64,000 bases of DNA from Hylemonella gracilis (GCF_004328645.1 NZ_CP031395.1:2009501-2073500); one strand, 5' to 3'; positions 46,969 to 57,208 are shown, counted from the first letter of the stretch. The notes: generated by a model from the sequence alone, not told the origin. Program-made: numbers and translations.

Positions 46969-48159
46969 TCAGCCCAGGGCCTGCGCGAAGACCCGGCCCA
47001 GCGCGGCGATGCCTTGTTCAATCTGCGCGGGTGGCACGGTCACGAAGCTCAGGCGCAGGGTGTTGGCGTGGCGCGCGTCCGGCGCCGCGAAGAAGGGCGC
47101 TCCGGGCACATAGGCCACGCCGGCCTCGACAGCGCGGTCCAGCAAGGCCGTTGCGTCCAGGGCAGCCGGCAGTTCGACCCAGAAGAACATGCCGCCCGCA
47201 GGTGCCTGCCAGCGACAGCCCAGGCCCTGGAAGTGGCGCAGCAGCGCGGCCTGCATGGCGTCGCGCTGAGCCTTGTAGCGTGCCCGAATGGTCGGTACAT
47301 GCTTGGTCAGGAATCCGTCCTTGATGACCTCGTGCACCACCCGCTGGTTGAAACCCGGCGTGTGCAGGTCAGCCGCCTGCTTGGCCTGCAGCAGCTTGGG
47401 GTAGAGCGTTTTTGGGGCGACCACATAGCCCAGGCGCAGGCCTGGTGCGAGCACCTTGGAGAAGGAACCCAGATAGATGGCGCCGCCGTTGTCGCCGATG
47501 CCCAGCAAGGCGCTCAGCGGCGGCGGCGGCGGTGCATCGAACCACAGATCGCCGTAAGGGTTGTCTTCCACGATGGGCAGGCCGATGGCGGCGGCCTTCT
47601 CGGCAAGTTGCGTGCGGCGCTGAGCCGAGAGGCAACGCCCGCTCGGGTTCTGGAAGTTGGGCAGCAGGTACATGAAGCGCGCGCCGCGCGCGGCCTCCAG
47701 CGCCTCGGGCAGAGGGCCTTCGTCGTCACCCTCGATGGCGGTGAAGTCGCACTCGAAGGGCGCGAAGGCCTGCAGCGCGCCCAGGTAGGTGGGTGACTCG
47801 ACCGCGACATGGCTGCCGGGGTCCACCAGTACTTTGCCGACCAGGTCCAGCCCTTGCTGCGAGCCAGTGGTGATGAGCACCTGCGCGGCGTCGACCGCCA
47901 CACCCTGCGTGGCCAGTTCGGCGGCCACCCACTCGCGCAGTGGGCCGTAGCCTTCGCTGGCCGCGTATTGCAGCGCTTCGCGTGGGGAGTCGCGCAGCAC
48001 GCGTGCCGTGGCCTCGGCCATGGCGGCGACGGGAAAGGTTTCGGCGGCGGGCAGGCCACCCGCCAGCGAGATGATGCCGGGGCGTTCGGTGACCTTGAGG
48101 ATTTCGCGGATGGTCGAGGGATTCAGTCGTGCGGCGCGGCGGGCCAGGGTCCAGGGCAT
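46969..48159 (-). CDS. PLP-dependent aminotransferase (class I/II, 2-aminoadipate/LysN-like)
   Basis: Fold-type I aminotransferase of 396 aa. The PLP lysine lies in YLGSFSKVLAPGLRLGYVVAP, with NPSGRCL, VEDNPYGDLWF and a C-terminal Arg in TLRLSFV. N-terminal PGIISLAGGLPAAETFP is typical of the LysN/KAT II group that accepts aminoadipate, aromatic or branched amino acids. No attached regulatory domain, so it is not a MocR. Neighbouring polyamine-type transport may supply or remove amino substrates, but the link is weak. Confidence 0.9.
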   Translation of the reverse strand: MPWTLARRAARLNPSTIREILKVTERPGIISLAGGLPAAETFPVAAMAEATARVLRDSPREALQYAASEGYGPLREWVAAELATQGVAVDAAQVLITTGSQQGLDLVGKVLVDPGSHVAVESPTYLGALQAFAPFECDFTAIEGDDEGPLPEALEAARGARFMYLLPNFQNPSGRCLSAQRRTQLAEKAAAIGLPIVEDNPYGDLWFDAPPPPPLSALLGIGDNGGAIYLGSFSKVLAPGLRLGYVVAPKTLYPKLLQAKQAADLHTPGFNQRVVHEVIKDGFLTKHVPTIRARYKAQRDAMQAALLRHFQGLGCRWQAPAGGMFFWVELPAALDATALLDRAVEAGVAYVPGAPFFAAPDARHANTLRLSFVTVPPAQIEQGIAALGRVFAQALG

Positions 48160-48284
48160 CAGGTTCTCCGGGAGCGGTGGGTAGGGGTCAGCGGTGCCTG
48201 AGGCAGGCGGGCTGACGGGTTATGGATGTTCGTGCAAGTGGTACCCGCTGTTCGGCGGGTCGATGTGCCATGGGGGGCGGGCGT

Positions 48285-49160
48285 TCAGAACGTGGCCTCG
48301 ACACTGCGGCGCAGGGCCGGCGTGATTTCGGGCAGCAACCCAAACCAGTGCTGGAAAGCGGCGCGTGCCTGATGCAGCAGCATGCCCAGGCCGTTGACAG
48401 TCACATGGCTGCCTCCGGGGCGCAGTCTTGCGGCGGCCAGCAGTGGAGTTTCCAGCGGGGTGTAGATGACGTCGCAGACCAGGGCCTTGTGCGGCAGGGC
48501 ATCGAGACGAAGGTCCAGCGCGTCCTGTCCCGTCATGCCCAGGCTGGTGGTGTTGACCAACTGCGCGCAACCCTCGAGCGCGGCGTCGCGCTGGTCCCAG
48601 GGCAGGGTGAGCCAGCGCGTGCCAGGATAGTGCGCGCTGAATTCGGCCACCAGGGCCTCTGCCTTGTCCCGGCTGCGGTTGCAGACACGGATCTCGGGGG
48701 CACCTTGTTCCCCCAGCACCGCCAGCACGGCGCGCGCTGCGCCGCCCGCGCCCAGAACGGTCACGGGGCCCGCGTGCGGGCCCGCATCGGCGCGCCAGGC
48801 CGGCTGGGCCTCACGCAGGCTCTGGGTGTAGCCTTCGGCGTCGGTGTTGTAGCCGACCAGTTGGCCGTCTTGCACGACCAGGGTGTTGACCGCGCCGATG
48901 CGCGCAGCCAGCGGGTCCACGCGGTCCAGCAGCGCGAGCGCGGCCACCTTGTGCGGGATCGTGAGGTTGCAGCCCGCGAAACCCAATGCCTTGAGGCCGC
49001 GCAGCGCGTCGGGCAGTTGCGTGGGTTGCACGGGCAGCATGACGTAGTTGCCCTGCAGGCCGTGTTCGCGAATCCAGTGGCCGTGGATGACCGGGGAGCG
49101 GGAGTGGCGCACGGGCCAGCCCATGATGCCGGCGAGCGTGTAGTGAGTTTCCATGTTCAT
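48285..49160 (-). CDS. aroE: Shikimate/quinate dehydrogenase (AroE family), regulator-linked copy
   Basis: NAD(P)-dependent shikimate 3-dehydrogenase of 291 aa. Substrate motif MGWPVRHSRSPVIH and catalytic Lys in GCNLTIPHKVAAL are present, with cofactor loop VLGAGGAARAVL near residue 131 and C-terminal GLGMLLHQA. Its ATG overlaps the upstream LysR stop by one base. Coupling to the likely protocatechuate-operon regulator suggests a catabolic role (shikimate to 3-dehydroshikimate, a precursor of protocatechuate), not only biosynthesis. This is inferred from context. Confidence 0.9.
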   Translation of the reverse strand: MNMETHYTLAGIMGWPVRHSRSPVIHGHWIREHGLQGNYVMLPVQPTQLPDALRGLKALGFAGCNLTIPHKVAALALLDRVDPLAARIGAVNTLVVQDGQLVGYNTDAEGYTQSLREAQPAWRADAGPHAGPVTVLGAGGAARAVLAVLGEQGAPEIRVCNRSRDKAEALVAEFSAHYPGTRWLTLPWDQRDAALEGCAQLVNTTSLGMTGQDALDLRLDALPHKALVCDVIYTPLETPLLAAARLRPGGSHVTVNGLGMLLHQARAAFQHWFGLLPEITPALRRSVEATF

Positions 49161-50164
49161 CAGGGTGCGACGGGGGAAGTAGGTCGGCGTTTTGCTTCGG
49201 CGTCAGGTCCGTGGGGCAGGGCGGTCGTGAAGACTTCGGCGGTGATCTGCTGGATCAGTTCAATCATGGCCTGCTGTGTCAAGGTGGTGGTGCGGCCCGC
49301 CGCCGTGGCGATCACGAGGCGGCTGAGCAGGGGGTTGGCACGCCCGACGTCGTCCGGGCGGCCCAGGCCGATGGGACGTGCGCGGTAGGCTTCGGGGTGG
49401 GTGGCGCTGATCAGGGCGTGGCGTGGCAGCACGGCGTAGCCCAAACCGTCGGCCACCAGGTCAAGGATCGCGGCCACACCGTCGATTTCCAGCGCGACGG
49501 TCGGCTTGCAGCCGATGTTGCCCATTTCAGCCTCCACCAGCATGCGCAGTGCATTGGGGCGGCTGGGGATCACCAGGGGCAGGGTGCTGACTTCCTGCAG
49601 GCTGATGGACTCGCCCAGAAGTTCCAGCTTGCCGCTCCGGGACCGGGCGCCGCTCGGTCCGATCAGCAGCAGCATGTCATCCAGCAGCGGCAGCGACTCG
49701 AACTCCGGGCTCGGCGGTGGGTTGTAAAGCAGGGCCAGGTCGAGACGTCCGGTCAGCAGGCCTTCCTGCATGGAGATGGTCAGCCCTTCGCTGATGGACA
49801 GCGCCGCGGCGGGCAGGCGCTTTCGGAAAGCGCGTGTGAGCGGCACGGTGAGCAGGCGCGCGATGGAAGGCGGCAGGCCCAGGGCGACACGACCGGCCAG
49901 CGCGCCATGCACGCGGCCCAGGTCCTCGCGCGCGCGGTCCACCTGGTGCAGGATGCCGCGTCCATGGTCGAGCAACAGCTTGCCCGCTTCGGTGAGGGTG
50001 ACGCCACGCCCATTGCGCAGCAGCAGGTTCTGGCGCAGTTCAACTTCCAGTTGGCGTACCTGACGGCTCAGGGCAGGCTGGGCCGTGCCCAGCACGCTCG
50101 AGGCACGCGTGAAGCTACCGAGCTCAGCCACGCGCACGAAGTATTCAAGCTGCTTCAGATCCAT
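49160..50164 (-). CDS. LysR-type regulator, probable control of the protocatechuate 4,5-cleavage operon
   Basis: LysR-family activator of 334 aa. N-terminal helix-turn-helix MDLKQLEYFVRVAELGSFTRASSVLGTAQPALSRQVRQLE, and effector-binding domain from about residue 90. It diverges from the lig/pmd operon across 170 bases that carry a dyad at 50184-50202. LysR regulators (LigR, PmdR) are known to control such operons in other bacteria. Its stop overlaps the aroE start, making a regulator-enzyme pair. Confidence 0.9.
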   Translation of the reverse strand: MDLKQLEYFVRVAELGSFTRASSVLGTAQPALSRQVRQLEVELRQNLLLRNGRGVTLTEAGKLLLDHGRGILHQVDRAREDLGRVHGALAGRVALGLPPSIARLLTVPLTRAFRKRLPAAALSISEGLTISMQEGLLTGRLDLALLYNPPPSPEFESLPLLDDMLLLIGPSGARSRSGKLELLGESISLQEVSTLPLVIPSRPNALRMLVEAEMGNIGCKPTVALEIDGVAAILDLVADGLGYAVLPRHALISATHPEAYRARPIGLGRPDDVGRANPLLSRLVIATAAGRTTTLTQQAMIELIQQITAEVFTTALPHGPDAEAKRRPTSPVAP

Positions 50165-50183
50165 GTTGGAATGAATTTTACGG

Positions 50184-50202
50184 ATAACGGGCGAGTGATT
50201 AT
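50184..50202. promoter_or_regulatory. Candidate LysR-regulator dyad
   Basis: ATAA-N11-TTAT, extended outward by CGG on one side and GCCG on the other. It is centred about 29 bases upstream of the lysR start, as expected for an autoregulatory, divergent LysR-type site. Confidence 0.55.
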
Positions 50203-50334
50203 GCCGAACTGCGATACCTGCTAGTAAGTGCTTTGCCTAGCCCGGGGCGGGGGCAAGGCGACAATCCGCAAGATGATTTCGTGGGCACACCGATTCAGCC
50301 TCCCCTGCACGCACCGTTGCGGTGCTTTGAGACC

Positions 50335-51036
50335 ATGACGACAGAGATTCTGGGCATTTCCTCGATGGCGACGCGCCTGCTGCTGGCCGAACTGGCCGGT
50401 GCTTACGAGCGGGTGGCCGACGCGCGCGTGCGCATTGAGTCGGTGGGTGGCGTGGATGCCGCCAAGCGCGTGGCCGCGGGCGAGGCTTTCGACGTGGTCT
50501 TCCTGGCTGCCGACGCCATCGACAAGCTGATCGCCGCCGGTCATGCCCTCGCGGGCAGCCGGGTGGATCTGGTGCATTCCGGCGTGGCCGTGGCCGTGCA
50601 GGCCGGCGCCGCCCGGCCCGATGTGTCCAGCGAGGAGGCCGTGCGCGCGGCTGTGCTGGCCGCCAAGAGCATCAGCTATTCCACCGGCCCGAGTGGCGTG
50701 GCGCTGGCCAGGCTGTTCGAGCGCTGGGGCATCGCCGAGCAGATTCAGGGCCGCATCGTCACCCCGCCGCCTGGCATCCCGGTCGGCAGTCTGGTGGCCA
50801 AGGGCCCCGACAACGGTGGCGTGGCGCTGGGCTTCCAGCAACTGAGCGAACTGATCCATGTGGAGGGCATCCACATCGTCGGTCCCTTGCCCGAGGCCAT
50901 CCAGATCAACACCACCTTCAGCGGCGCGGTCTGCGCCACCAGCCGGCAGCCCGATGCCGTGCGTGCCCTGCTGCGCTACATGGCCGCGCCCGAGGCTGCC
51001 GAGGCCAAGCGCCGGCAGGGCATGGTTGCGGCCTGA
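50335..51036 (+). CDS. ModA-like periplasmic-binding-fold protein without signal peptide
   Basis: Type-2 solute-binding fold protein of 233 aa (FDVVFLAADAIDKLIAAGH, SGVAVAVQAGAARPD, SISYSTGPSGVALARLFERWG), similar to molybdate-type receptors. From ATG 50335 the N-terminus (MTTEILGISSMATRLLL) is not a signal peptide, so the protein appears cytosolic. A longer frame to 50233 adds no signal either. It is first in the protocatechuate operon, the place occupied by pmdU, reported as being of unknown function, in Comamonas. It may bind a pathway intermediate or carry out an unassigned step such as 4-oxalomesaconate tautomerisation. Function unknown. Confidence 0.75.
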   Translation: MTTEILGISSMATRLLLAELAGAYERVADARVRIESVGGVDAAKRVAAGEAFDVVFLAADAIDKLIAAGHALAGSRVDLVHSGVAVAVQAGAARPDVSSEEAVRAAVLAAKSISYSTGPSGVALARLFERWGIAEQIQGRIVTPPPGIPVGSLVAKGPDNGGVALGFQQLSELIHVEGIHIVGPLPEAIQINTTFSGAVCATSRQPDAVRALLRYMAAPEAAEAKRRQGMVAA

Positions 51037-51101
51037 GCCGACGGCTGCCACCCCTGCCGAGCATTCACGCGAACGACATGAACAAGCACAACGGAGAACC
51101 T

Positions 51102-52142
51102 ATGAAGCAACCTCTCATCATCGATTGCCACGGCCACTTCACCACCGCGCCCAAGGCCCTGGAGAACTGGCGCAACCAGCAGATCGCCAGCATCAAGGAC
51201 CCGTCCCTCGCGCCCAAGGTCGCGGACCTGAAGATCAGCGACGACGAGCTGCGCGAGGCCATCGAGACCAACCAGTTGAAGCTGATGAAGGAACGCGGCA
51301 GCGACCTGACCATCTTCAGCCCGCGCGCCAGCTTCATGGCCCACCACATCGGTGACTTCCAGGTCAGCAGCACCTGGGCCGCCATCTGCAACGAGCTGGT
51401 CTACCGTGTCACGCAGCTCTTCCCGGAGCACTTCATCGGCGCGGCGATGCTGCCGCAGTCGCCCGGCGTGGACCCCAAGACCTGCATCCCCGAGCTGGAA
51501 AAGTGCGTCAAGCAATACGGCCAGGTGGGCATCAACCTCAACCCCGATCCTTCCGGTGGCCATTGGAACAGCCCGCCGCTGACCGACAGGCACTGGTACC
51601 CCATCTACGAGAAGATGGTGGAGTACGACATCCCGGCCATGATCCATGTCAGCACCAGCTGCAACGCCTGCTTCCACACCACGGGCGCGCACTACATCAA
51701 CGCCGACACCACGGCCATCATGCAGCTGATCCAGGGTGACCTGTTCAAGGACTTCCCCACGCTGCGCTTCGTCATTCCGCATGGCGGCGGCGCCGCGCCC
51801 TACCATTGGGGCCGTTACCGCGGCTTGGCGCAGGAGATGAAGAAGCCCCTGCTGCAGGACCACCTGCTCAAGAACATCTTCTTCGACACCTGCGTCTACC
51901 ACCAGCCCGGCATCGACCTGCTGACCAAGGTGATTCCCGTGGACAACATCCTGTTCGCCAGCGAGATGATCGGCGCGGTGCGTGGCATCGATCCCGAGAC
52001 GGGCCACTACTACGACGACACCAAGCGCTACGTGCAGGCCACGCCCAACCTGAGCGAGGAGCAGCGTTTCAAAGTCTATGAAGGCAATACCCGTCGCGTG
52101 TTCCCGCGGCTGGACGCGGCGCTGAAGCGCCAGGGCCGCTGA
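51102..52142 (+). CDS. ligJ: 4-oxalomesaconate hydratase (LigJ/PmdE type)
   Basis: Amidohydrolase-fold hydratase of 346 aa that converts 4-oxalomesaconate to 4-carboxy-4-hydroxy-2-oxoadipate. Metal motif DCHGHF (H10, H12), [32 protein letters not shown] and [17 protein letters not shown] are LigJ signatures. ATG 51102 is chosen because of GGAGAACCT just upstream; ATG 51078 is in frame but lacks one. ligK follows 40 bases later. Confidence 0.93.
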   Translation: MKQPLIIDCHGHFTTAPKALENWRNQQIASIKDPSLAPKVADLKISDDELREAIETNQLKLMKERGSDLTIFSPRASFMAHHIGDFQVSSTWAAICNELVYRVTQLFPEHFIGAAMLPQSPGVDPKTCIPELEKCVKQYGQVGINLNPDPSGGHWNSPPLTDRHWYPIYEKMVEYDIPAMIHVSTSCNACFHTTGAHYINADTTAIMQLIQGDLFKDFPTLRFVIPHGGGAAPYHWGRYRGLAQEMKKPLLQDHLLKNIFFDTCVYHQPGIDLLTKVIPVDNILFASEMIGAVRGIDPETGHYYDDTKRYVQATPNLSEEQRFKVYEGNTRRVFPRLDAALKRQGR

Positions 52143-52182
52143 TCGCGACAACGGATTCAAAGACATACCAGGAGCACACCCC

Positions 52183-52875
52183 ATGAGCGTCAACGCACCG
52201 CTGGGCATCGTCAAGCGCAACATCACGCGCGCCGATGCCGCCGCCACCGACCGGCTGGCCCAGTTCGGCACCGCCACTGTCCACGAAGCCCAGGGCCGCA
52301 TCGGCCTGATGCAGACGTACATGCGTCCCATCTATCCGGGTGCCAAGATTTCGGGCACGGCCGTCACCGTGCTGCTGCACCCGGGTGACAACTGGATGCT
52401 GCATGTCGTGGCCGAGCAGATCAAGCCGGGCGACATCGTGGTTGCGGCCCTGTCCTCGCCCAACACCGACGGCTTCTTCGGTGATCTGCTGGCCACCAGC
52501 TTCAAGGCACGCGGCGCACGCGGCCTGATCATCGACGGCGGCTGCCGCGACATCGCAGAACTCAAGTCCATGGATTTCCCGGTCTGGAGCCGAGCCATCA
52601 GCGCCAAGGGCACCATCAAGGCCACTCTGGGTTCGGTGAACATCCCGGTGGTCTGCGCCGGCATGATCGTCAACCCGGGCGACGCCATCGTGGCCGATGA
52701 CGATGGCGTGGTCGTCGTCAATGCCGCCGACGTGCCCAAGGTGGCCGAGGCCGCCGCCGCGCGCGAGTCCTTCGAGGGCGAGAAGCGCGCCAAGCTGGCC
52801 TCCGGCGTGCTGGGCCTGGACATGTACAAATTCCGCGAGCCGCTGGAAAAGCTGGGCCTCAAGTACATCGACTGA
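52183..52875 (+). CDS. ligK: 4-carboxy-4-hydroxy-2-oxoadipate aldolase (LigK/PmdF, RraA fold)
   Basis: Class II pyruvate aldolase of 230 aa that splits the last intermediate into pyruvate and oxaloacetate. RraA-fold motif [14 protein letters not shown] supplies the Arg-Asp pair for substrate and metal, and [15 protein letters not shown] lies near residue 30. ATG 52183 follows AGGAGCACACCCC. Its length and operon place match LigK/PmdF rather than the RNase E inhibitor branch. Confidence 0.93.
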   Translation: MSVNAPLGIVKRNITRADAAATDRLAQFGTATVHEAQGRIGLMQTYMRPIYPGAKISGTAVTVLLHPGDNWMLHVVAEQIKPGDIVVAALSSPNTDGFFGDLLATSFKARGARGLIIDGGCRDIAELKSMDFPVWSRAISAKGTIKATLGSVNIPVVCAGMIVNPGDAIVADDDGVVVVNAADVPKVAEAAAARESFEGEKRAKLASGVLGLDMYKFREPLEKLGLKYID

Positions 52876-52920
52876 CGCAGAGGCCACGACACCGTCCACC
52901 GCATGCCAGGCCGTTCCACC

Positions 52921-53826
52921 ATGTCCCTCGCATCCCCTCTGTCCACGGCGTCGCCGTCAGGGGGCAAGTGCGCACGCGCAGTGCGCGGGCTGGCCTGGGC
53001 GGGCGCCTTGCTGCTGACAGCCTGCGCGCTGCCACCGTCCCTGGTGTCGCCCCCGGAGCCCCCCGAGCAGCTGACCGCCGCCGCGCCTGCGGCCCGCGCC
53101 GTGCTGGCCCCGACGGGCGTGTTGCGCGTGGGGGTGTACGCGGGCAGCCCGCTGTCGCTGCTGGAGCAACCCGGCGATCCCTCGCGCAATGCCGGTCTCG
53201 CGCATGACCTGGGCCGCGTGATGGCGCACTGGCTGGGCGTGCCGTTTGAACTGGTGCGATTCGACCGCCTACCCGACCTGATGCTCGCCATGGGCCAGGG
53301 CGAGGTGGACTTCACCGTCACCTGGACCAGTGACCTCTACGGTGGCGACGTGAACTACAGCCTGCCCCTGCTGGACCTGGAGCAGGGTTACCTCGCCGGA
53401 CCGGACACGCGCCTGCGTGCCGCGCCTGACCTCAACACCCTGGCCTCGCGCCAGGGAGGCGTGAAGATCGGCGTGTTGCGCGGCACGGGCGCCCAGGCGC
53501 CGTTGGCGCGCCGCCATCCGCAGATCGAGATTGTCCAGCTCGGGAGCTACACCGAAGCCTCGACCCGGCTTGCGGCGCGGCAGATCGAGGCCTTCGCGGC
53601 GAGCAAGAGCGTGCTCTATCCCATGGCCGAGCGCCTGGGCGATGGCGCGCGCGTGCTCGACGGCCGTTGGGGGCTGGAAACCGTGGCCATCGCCATCCCG
53701 AAGGGGCGCCAGGCCGGCATGTCCTACCTGAGCCGTTTCGTGCTCAGCGTGCGGCGCGAGGGGTATCTGCAGGCGGCCGTGCGGCGCGCCGACCTGCGCG
53801 GCACCGTGGAACCTGCCATCCGCTGA
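52921..53826 (+). CDS. Lipoprotein solute-binding protein (SBP_bac_3) embedded in the lig operon
   Basis: Family-3 solute-binding protein of about 301 aa. Lipobox LLLTAC near residue 35 predicts a membrane-anchored lipoprotein. Core features: GVLRVGVYAGSPLSLL, MGQGEVDFTVTWTSDLYGG and GGVKIGVLRGTGAQAPL. The ATG may be 52921 or 52903; neither has a strong Shine-Dalgarno. No permease or ATPase genes accompany it. It lies between ligK and ligI, where most pmd operons have only enzymes, and may act in sensing or uptake of an aromatic acid. Ligand unknown. Confidence 0.78.
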   Translation: MSLASPLSTASPSGGKCARAVRGLAWAGALLLTACALPPSLVSPPEPPEQLTAAAPAARAVLAPTGVLRVGVYAGSPLSLLEQPGDPSRNAGLAHDLGRVMAHWLGVPFELVRFDRLPDLMLAMGQGEVDFTVTWTSDLYGGDVNYSLPLLDLEQGYLAGPDTRLRAAPDLNTLASRQGGVKIGVLRGTGAQAPLARRHPQIEIVQLGSYTEASTRLAARQIEAFAASKSVLYPMAERLGDGARVLDGRWGLETVAIAIPKGRQAGMSYLSRFVLSVRREGYLQAAVRRADLRGTVEPAIR

Positions 53827-53878
53827 GGTCGGTGGCCGACGTCGCGACATCCATCACAAACCAAGGAAGAACAAGACC

Positions 53879-54820
53879 ATGAGTGGAAAACCGACCACAG
53901 GACCTTTCGAGAAGACCAGCGGCTGGCTGGACTGGTACAGCGGCCCGAGCAAGCCGCGTTATCAATTGCCCCCGGGCGCGGTGGACGCGCACTGCCACGT
54001 CTTCGGCCCCGGTGAGCAGTTTCCCTACGCGCCCGAGCGCAAGTACACGCCCTGCGACGCCAGCAAGGCGCAGCTCTTCGCCCTGCGCGACCACCTGGGC
54101 TTCACGCGCAACGTGATCGTGCAGGCCACCTGCCACGGCGCCGACAACAGCGCCCTGGTGGACGCCTGCCTGGCCTCGAACGGCATGGCCCGTGGCGTGG
54201 CCACGGTGCGGCGTAGCGTGACGGACGAGGAACTGCAAAGGCTGCATGCCGCCGGCGTGCGTGGCGTGCGCTTCAACTTCGTCAAGCGTCTGGTGGACTT
54301 CACGCCCAAGGACGAGCTGATGGAGATCGCCGGGCGCATCGCCAAGCTGGGCTGGCACGTGGTGATCTATTTCGAGGCGGTGGATTTGCCCGAGCTGTGG
54401 GACTTTTTCACCACACTGCCCACCACCGTGGTGGTGGATCACATGGGTCGCCCCGACGTGAGCAAGCCCGTGGACGGCCCCGAATTCGCGCTGTTCCTGA
54501 AGTTCATGCGCGAGCACAAGAACGTCTGGAGCAAGGTGAGCTGCCCCGAGCGCCTCACCGTCACCGGCCCCAAGGCGCTCAACGGCGAGAAGGACCTGGA
54601 GACCGGCGCCTACAAGGACGTGGTGCCTTTCGCCCGCCGCATCGTCGAGGAATTCCCCGACCGCGTGCTCTGGGGTACCGACTGGCCGCACCCGAATCTG
54701 AAGGACCACATGCCGGACGACGGCCTGCTGGTGGACTTTATTCCCCAGATCGCGCGCACCGCGGAACTGCAGCGCAAGCTGCTGGTGGACAACCCCATGC
54801 GCCTGTACTGGGCGGATTGA
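53879..54820 (+). CDS. ligI: 2-pyrone-4,6-dicarboxylate hydrolase (LigI/PmdD)
   Basis: Metal-independent amidohydrolase of 313 aa that opens 2-pyrone-4,6-dicarboxylate to 4-oxalomesaconate. Signature motifs are DAHCHVFGPGEQFPYAPERKYTP (from about residue 34), GVRGVRFNFVKRLVD, VVDHMGRPDV and the catalytic Asp in WGTDWPHPN. ATG 53879 follows AAGGAAGAACAAGACC. Downstream ligA is 60 bases away. Confidence 0.94.
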   Translation: MSGKPTTGPFEKTSGWLDWYSGPSKPRYQLPPGAVDAHCHVFGPGEQFPYAPERKYTPCDASKAQLFALRDHLGFTRNVIVQATCHGADNSALVDACLASNGMARGVATVRRSVTDEELQRLHAAGVRGVRFNFVKRLVDFTPKDELMEIAGRIAKLGWHVVIYFEAVDLPELWDFFTTLPTTVVVDHMGRPDVSKPVDGPEFALFLKFMREHKNVWSKVSCPERLTVTGPKALNGEKDLETGAYKDVVPFARRIVEEFPDRVLWGTDWPHPNLKDHMPDDGLLVDFIPQIARTAELQRKLLVDNPMRLYWAD

Positions 54821-54880
54821 GGCACATCAACACAAGCGCCCGGTGGTTGACCTATCCTCGGGCGATACAGGAGAAACACC

Positions 54881-55321
54881 ATGTCACTTGATAAACCGTA
54901 TCTGGACGTGCCGGGCACGACCATCTTCGACGCCGAACAGTCGCGCAAGGGCTACTGGCTCAACCAGTTCTGCATGTCGCTGATGAAGGCCGAGAACCGC
55001 GCGCGCTTCCTCGCCGACCAGCGCAAGTACCTCGACGAGTGGCCGATGACGGAAGAGCAGAAGCTGGCGGTGCTCGCGGCCGACCTGAACCGCGCGATCG
55101 CGCTCGGCGGCAACATCTATTTCCTCGCCAAGCTGGGTGCCACGCACGGCAAGAGCTTCCAGCAGATGGCCGGCAGCATGACCGGCATGACCGAGGAGGA
55201 GTACCGCGACATGATGATCAAGGGTGGCCGCTCCATCGAGGGCAACCGCTACGTGGGCGAGAACGGTAGCGCGCAACCCCAGAACCAGCCGCAAGGGCAT
55301 GGCACCGGGCGGCTGCTCTAA
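54881..55321 (+). CDS. ligA: Protocatechuate 4,5-dioxygenase alpha subunit (LigA/PmdA)
   Basis: Small subunit of the extradiol dioxygenase, 146 aa (SYK-6 LigA about 139). It forms the lid over the LigB active site. Family features: YLDVPGTTIFDAEQSRKGYWLN at the N-terminus, LMKAENRARFLADQ and GKSFQQMAGSMTGMTEEEYR. ATG 54881 follows CAGGAGAAACACC. It precedes ligB by 58 bases. Confidence 0.95.
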   Translation: MSLDKPYLDVPGTTIFDAEQSRKGYWLNQFCMSLMKAENRARFLADQRKYLDEWPMTEEQKLAVLAADLNRAIALGGNIYFLAKLGATHGKSFQQMAGSMTGMTEEEYRDMMIKGGRSIEGNRYVGENGSAQPQNQPQGHGTGRLL

Positions 55322-55355
55322 GCCGCCCGCTTCAGTTTTTCGCAAATTGCTCTGA

Positions 55356-56246
<891 letters not shown>

Positions 56247-56257
56247 AGGACCTATTC

Positions 56258-57208
56258 ATGACCATCAAAGTTGCTCTGGCCGGTGCCGGCGCTTTCGGCA
56301 TCAAGCATCTGGACGGCATCAAGAACATCAAGGACGTGGAAGTCGTCTCGCTGATCAGCCGTGACCTGGAGAAGACCAAGGAAGTCGCCGACAAGTACGG
56401 CATCCGGCACGTCACCACCAAGCTGGAAGACAGCCTGGCATTGAAGGAAGTAGACGCCGTCATCCTGTGCACGCCCACGCAGATGCACGCCGCCCAGACC
56501 AAGGCCTGCCTCGAAGCCGGCAAGCATGTGCAGGTGGAAATCCCGCTGTGCGACGTGCTCAAGGAAGGCGAGGAAGTCGTCGCCCTGCAGAAGAAGAAGG
56601 GCCTGGTGGCCATGTGCGGCCACACGCGCCGCTTCAACCCCAGCCACCAGTACGTGCACAAGAAGATCAAGGCCGGCGAGTTCAACATCCAGCAGATGGA
56701 CGTGCAGACCTATTTCTTCCGCCGCACCAATATGAACGCGCTGGGTCAGGCGCGCAGCTGGACCGACCACCTGCTGTGGCACCATGCCGCGCACACGGTC
56801 GATCTGTTTGCCTACCAGGCCGGCAGCCCCATCGTGAAGGCCAACGCCGTGCAAGGCCCCATCCATCCGACGCTGGGCATCGCCATGGACATGAGCATCC
56901 AGCTCAAGGCTGCCAATGGTGCGATCTGCACCTTGAGCCTGTCCTTCAACAACGATGGCCCCTTGGGCACGTTCTTCCGCTACATCGGCGACACGGCCAC
57001 CTACCTGGCGCGTTACGACGACCTGTTCAACGGCAAGGACGAGAAGATTGACGTCAGCAAGGTAGACGTGTCGATGAACGGCATCGAGCTGCAGGACCGA
57101 GAATTCTTCTCCGCCATCCGCGAAGGCCGCGAGCCCAATGGCAGCGTGGCCCAGGTGCTGCCCTGCTACCAGGTGTTGCACCAGTTGGAGCAGCAACTCC
57201 AGGCGTGA
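56258..57208 (+). CDS. ligC: 4-carboxy-2-hydroxymuconate semialdehyde dehydrogenase (LigC/PmdC)
   Basis: GFO/IDH/MocA-type oxidoreductase of 316 aa that oxidises the ring-cleavage product to 2-pyrone-4,6-dicarboxylate. NADP-binding GAGAFG is at residues 9-14, followed by ILCTPTQMHAAQTKACLEAGKHVQVEIP-type segment and GHTRRFNPSHQYVHKKI. It is the last gene of the operon, so the cluster covers ring cleavage to central metabolites, apart from a separate tautomerase. Confidence 0.95.
   Translation: MTIKVALAGAGAFGIKHLDGIKNIKDVEVVSLISRDLEKTKEVADKYGIRHVTTKLEDSLALKEVDAVILCTPTQMHAAQTKACLEAGKHVQVEIPLCDVLKEGEEVVALQKKKGLVAMCGHTRRFNPSHQYVHKKIKAGEFNIQQMDVQTYFFRRTNMNALGQARSWTDHLLWHHAAHTVDLFAYQAGSPIVKANAVQGPIHPTLGIAMDMSIQLKAANGAICTLSLSFNNDGPLGTFFRYIGDTATYLARYDDLFNGKDEKIDVSKVDVSMNGIELQDREFFSAIREGREPNGSVAQVLPCYQVLHQLEQQLQA

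Noticed and set aside
52927..52997. Resemblance of the lipoprotein gene 5' end to the GC-rich repeat elements
   Set aside because: Similarity is limited to CCCC/GGGG clusters; no shared longer word could be confirmed by eye.
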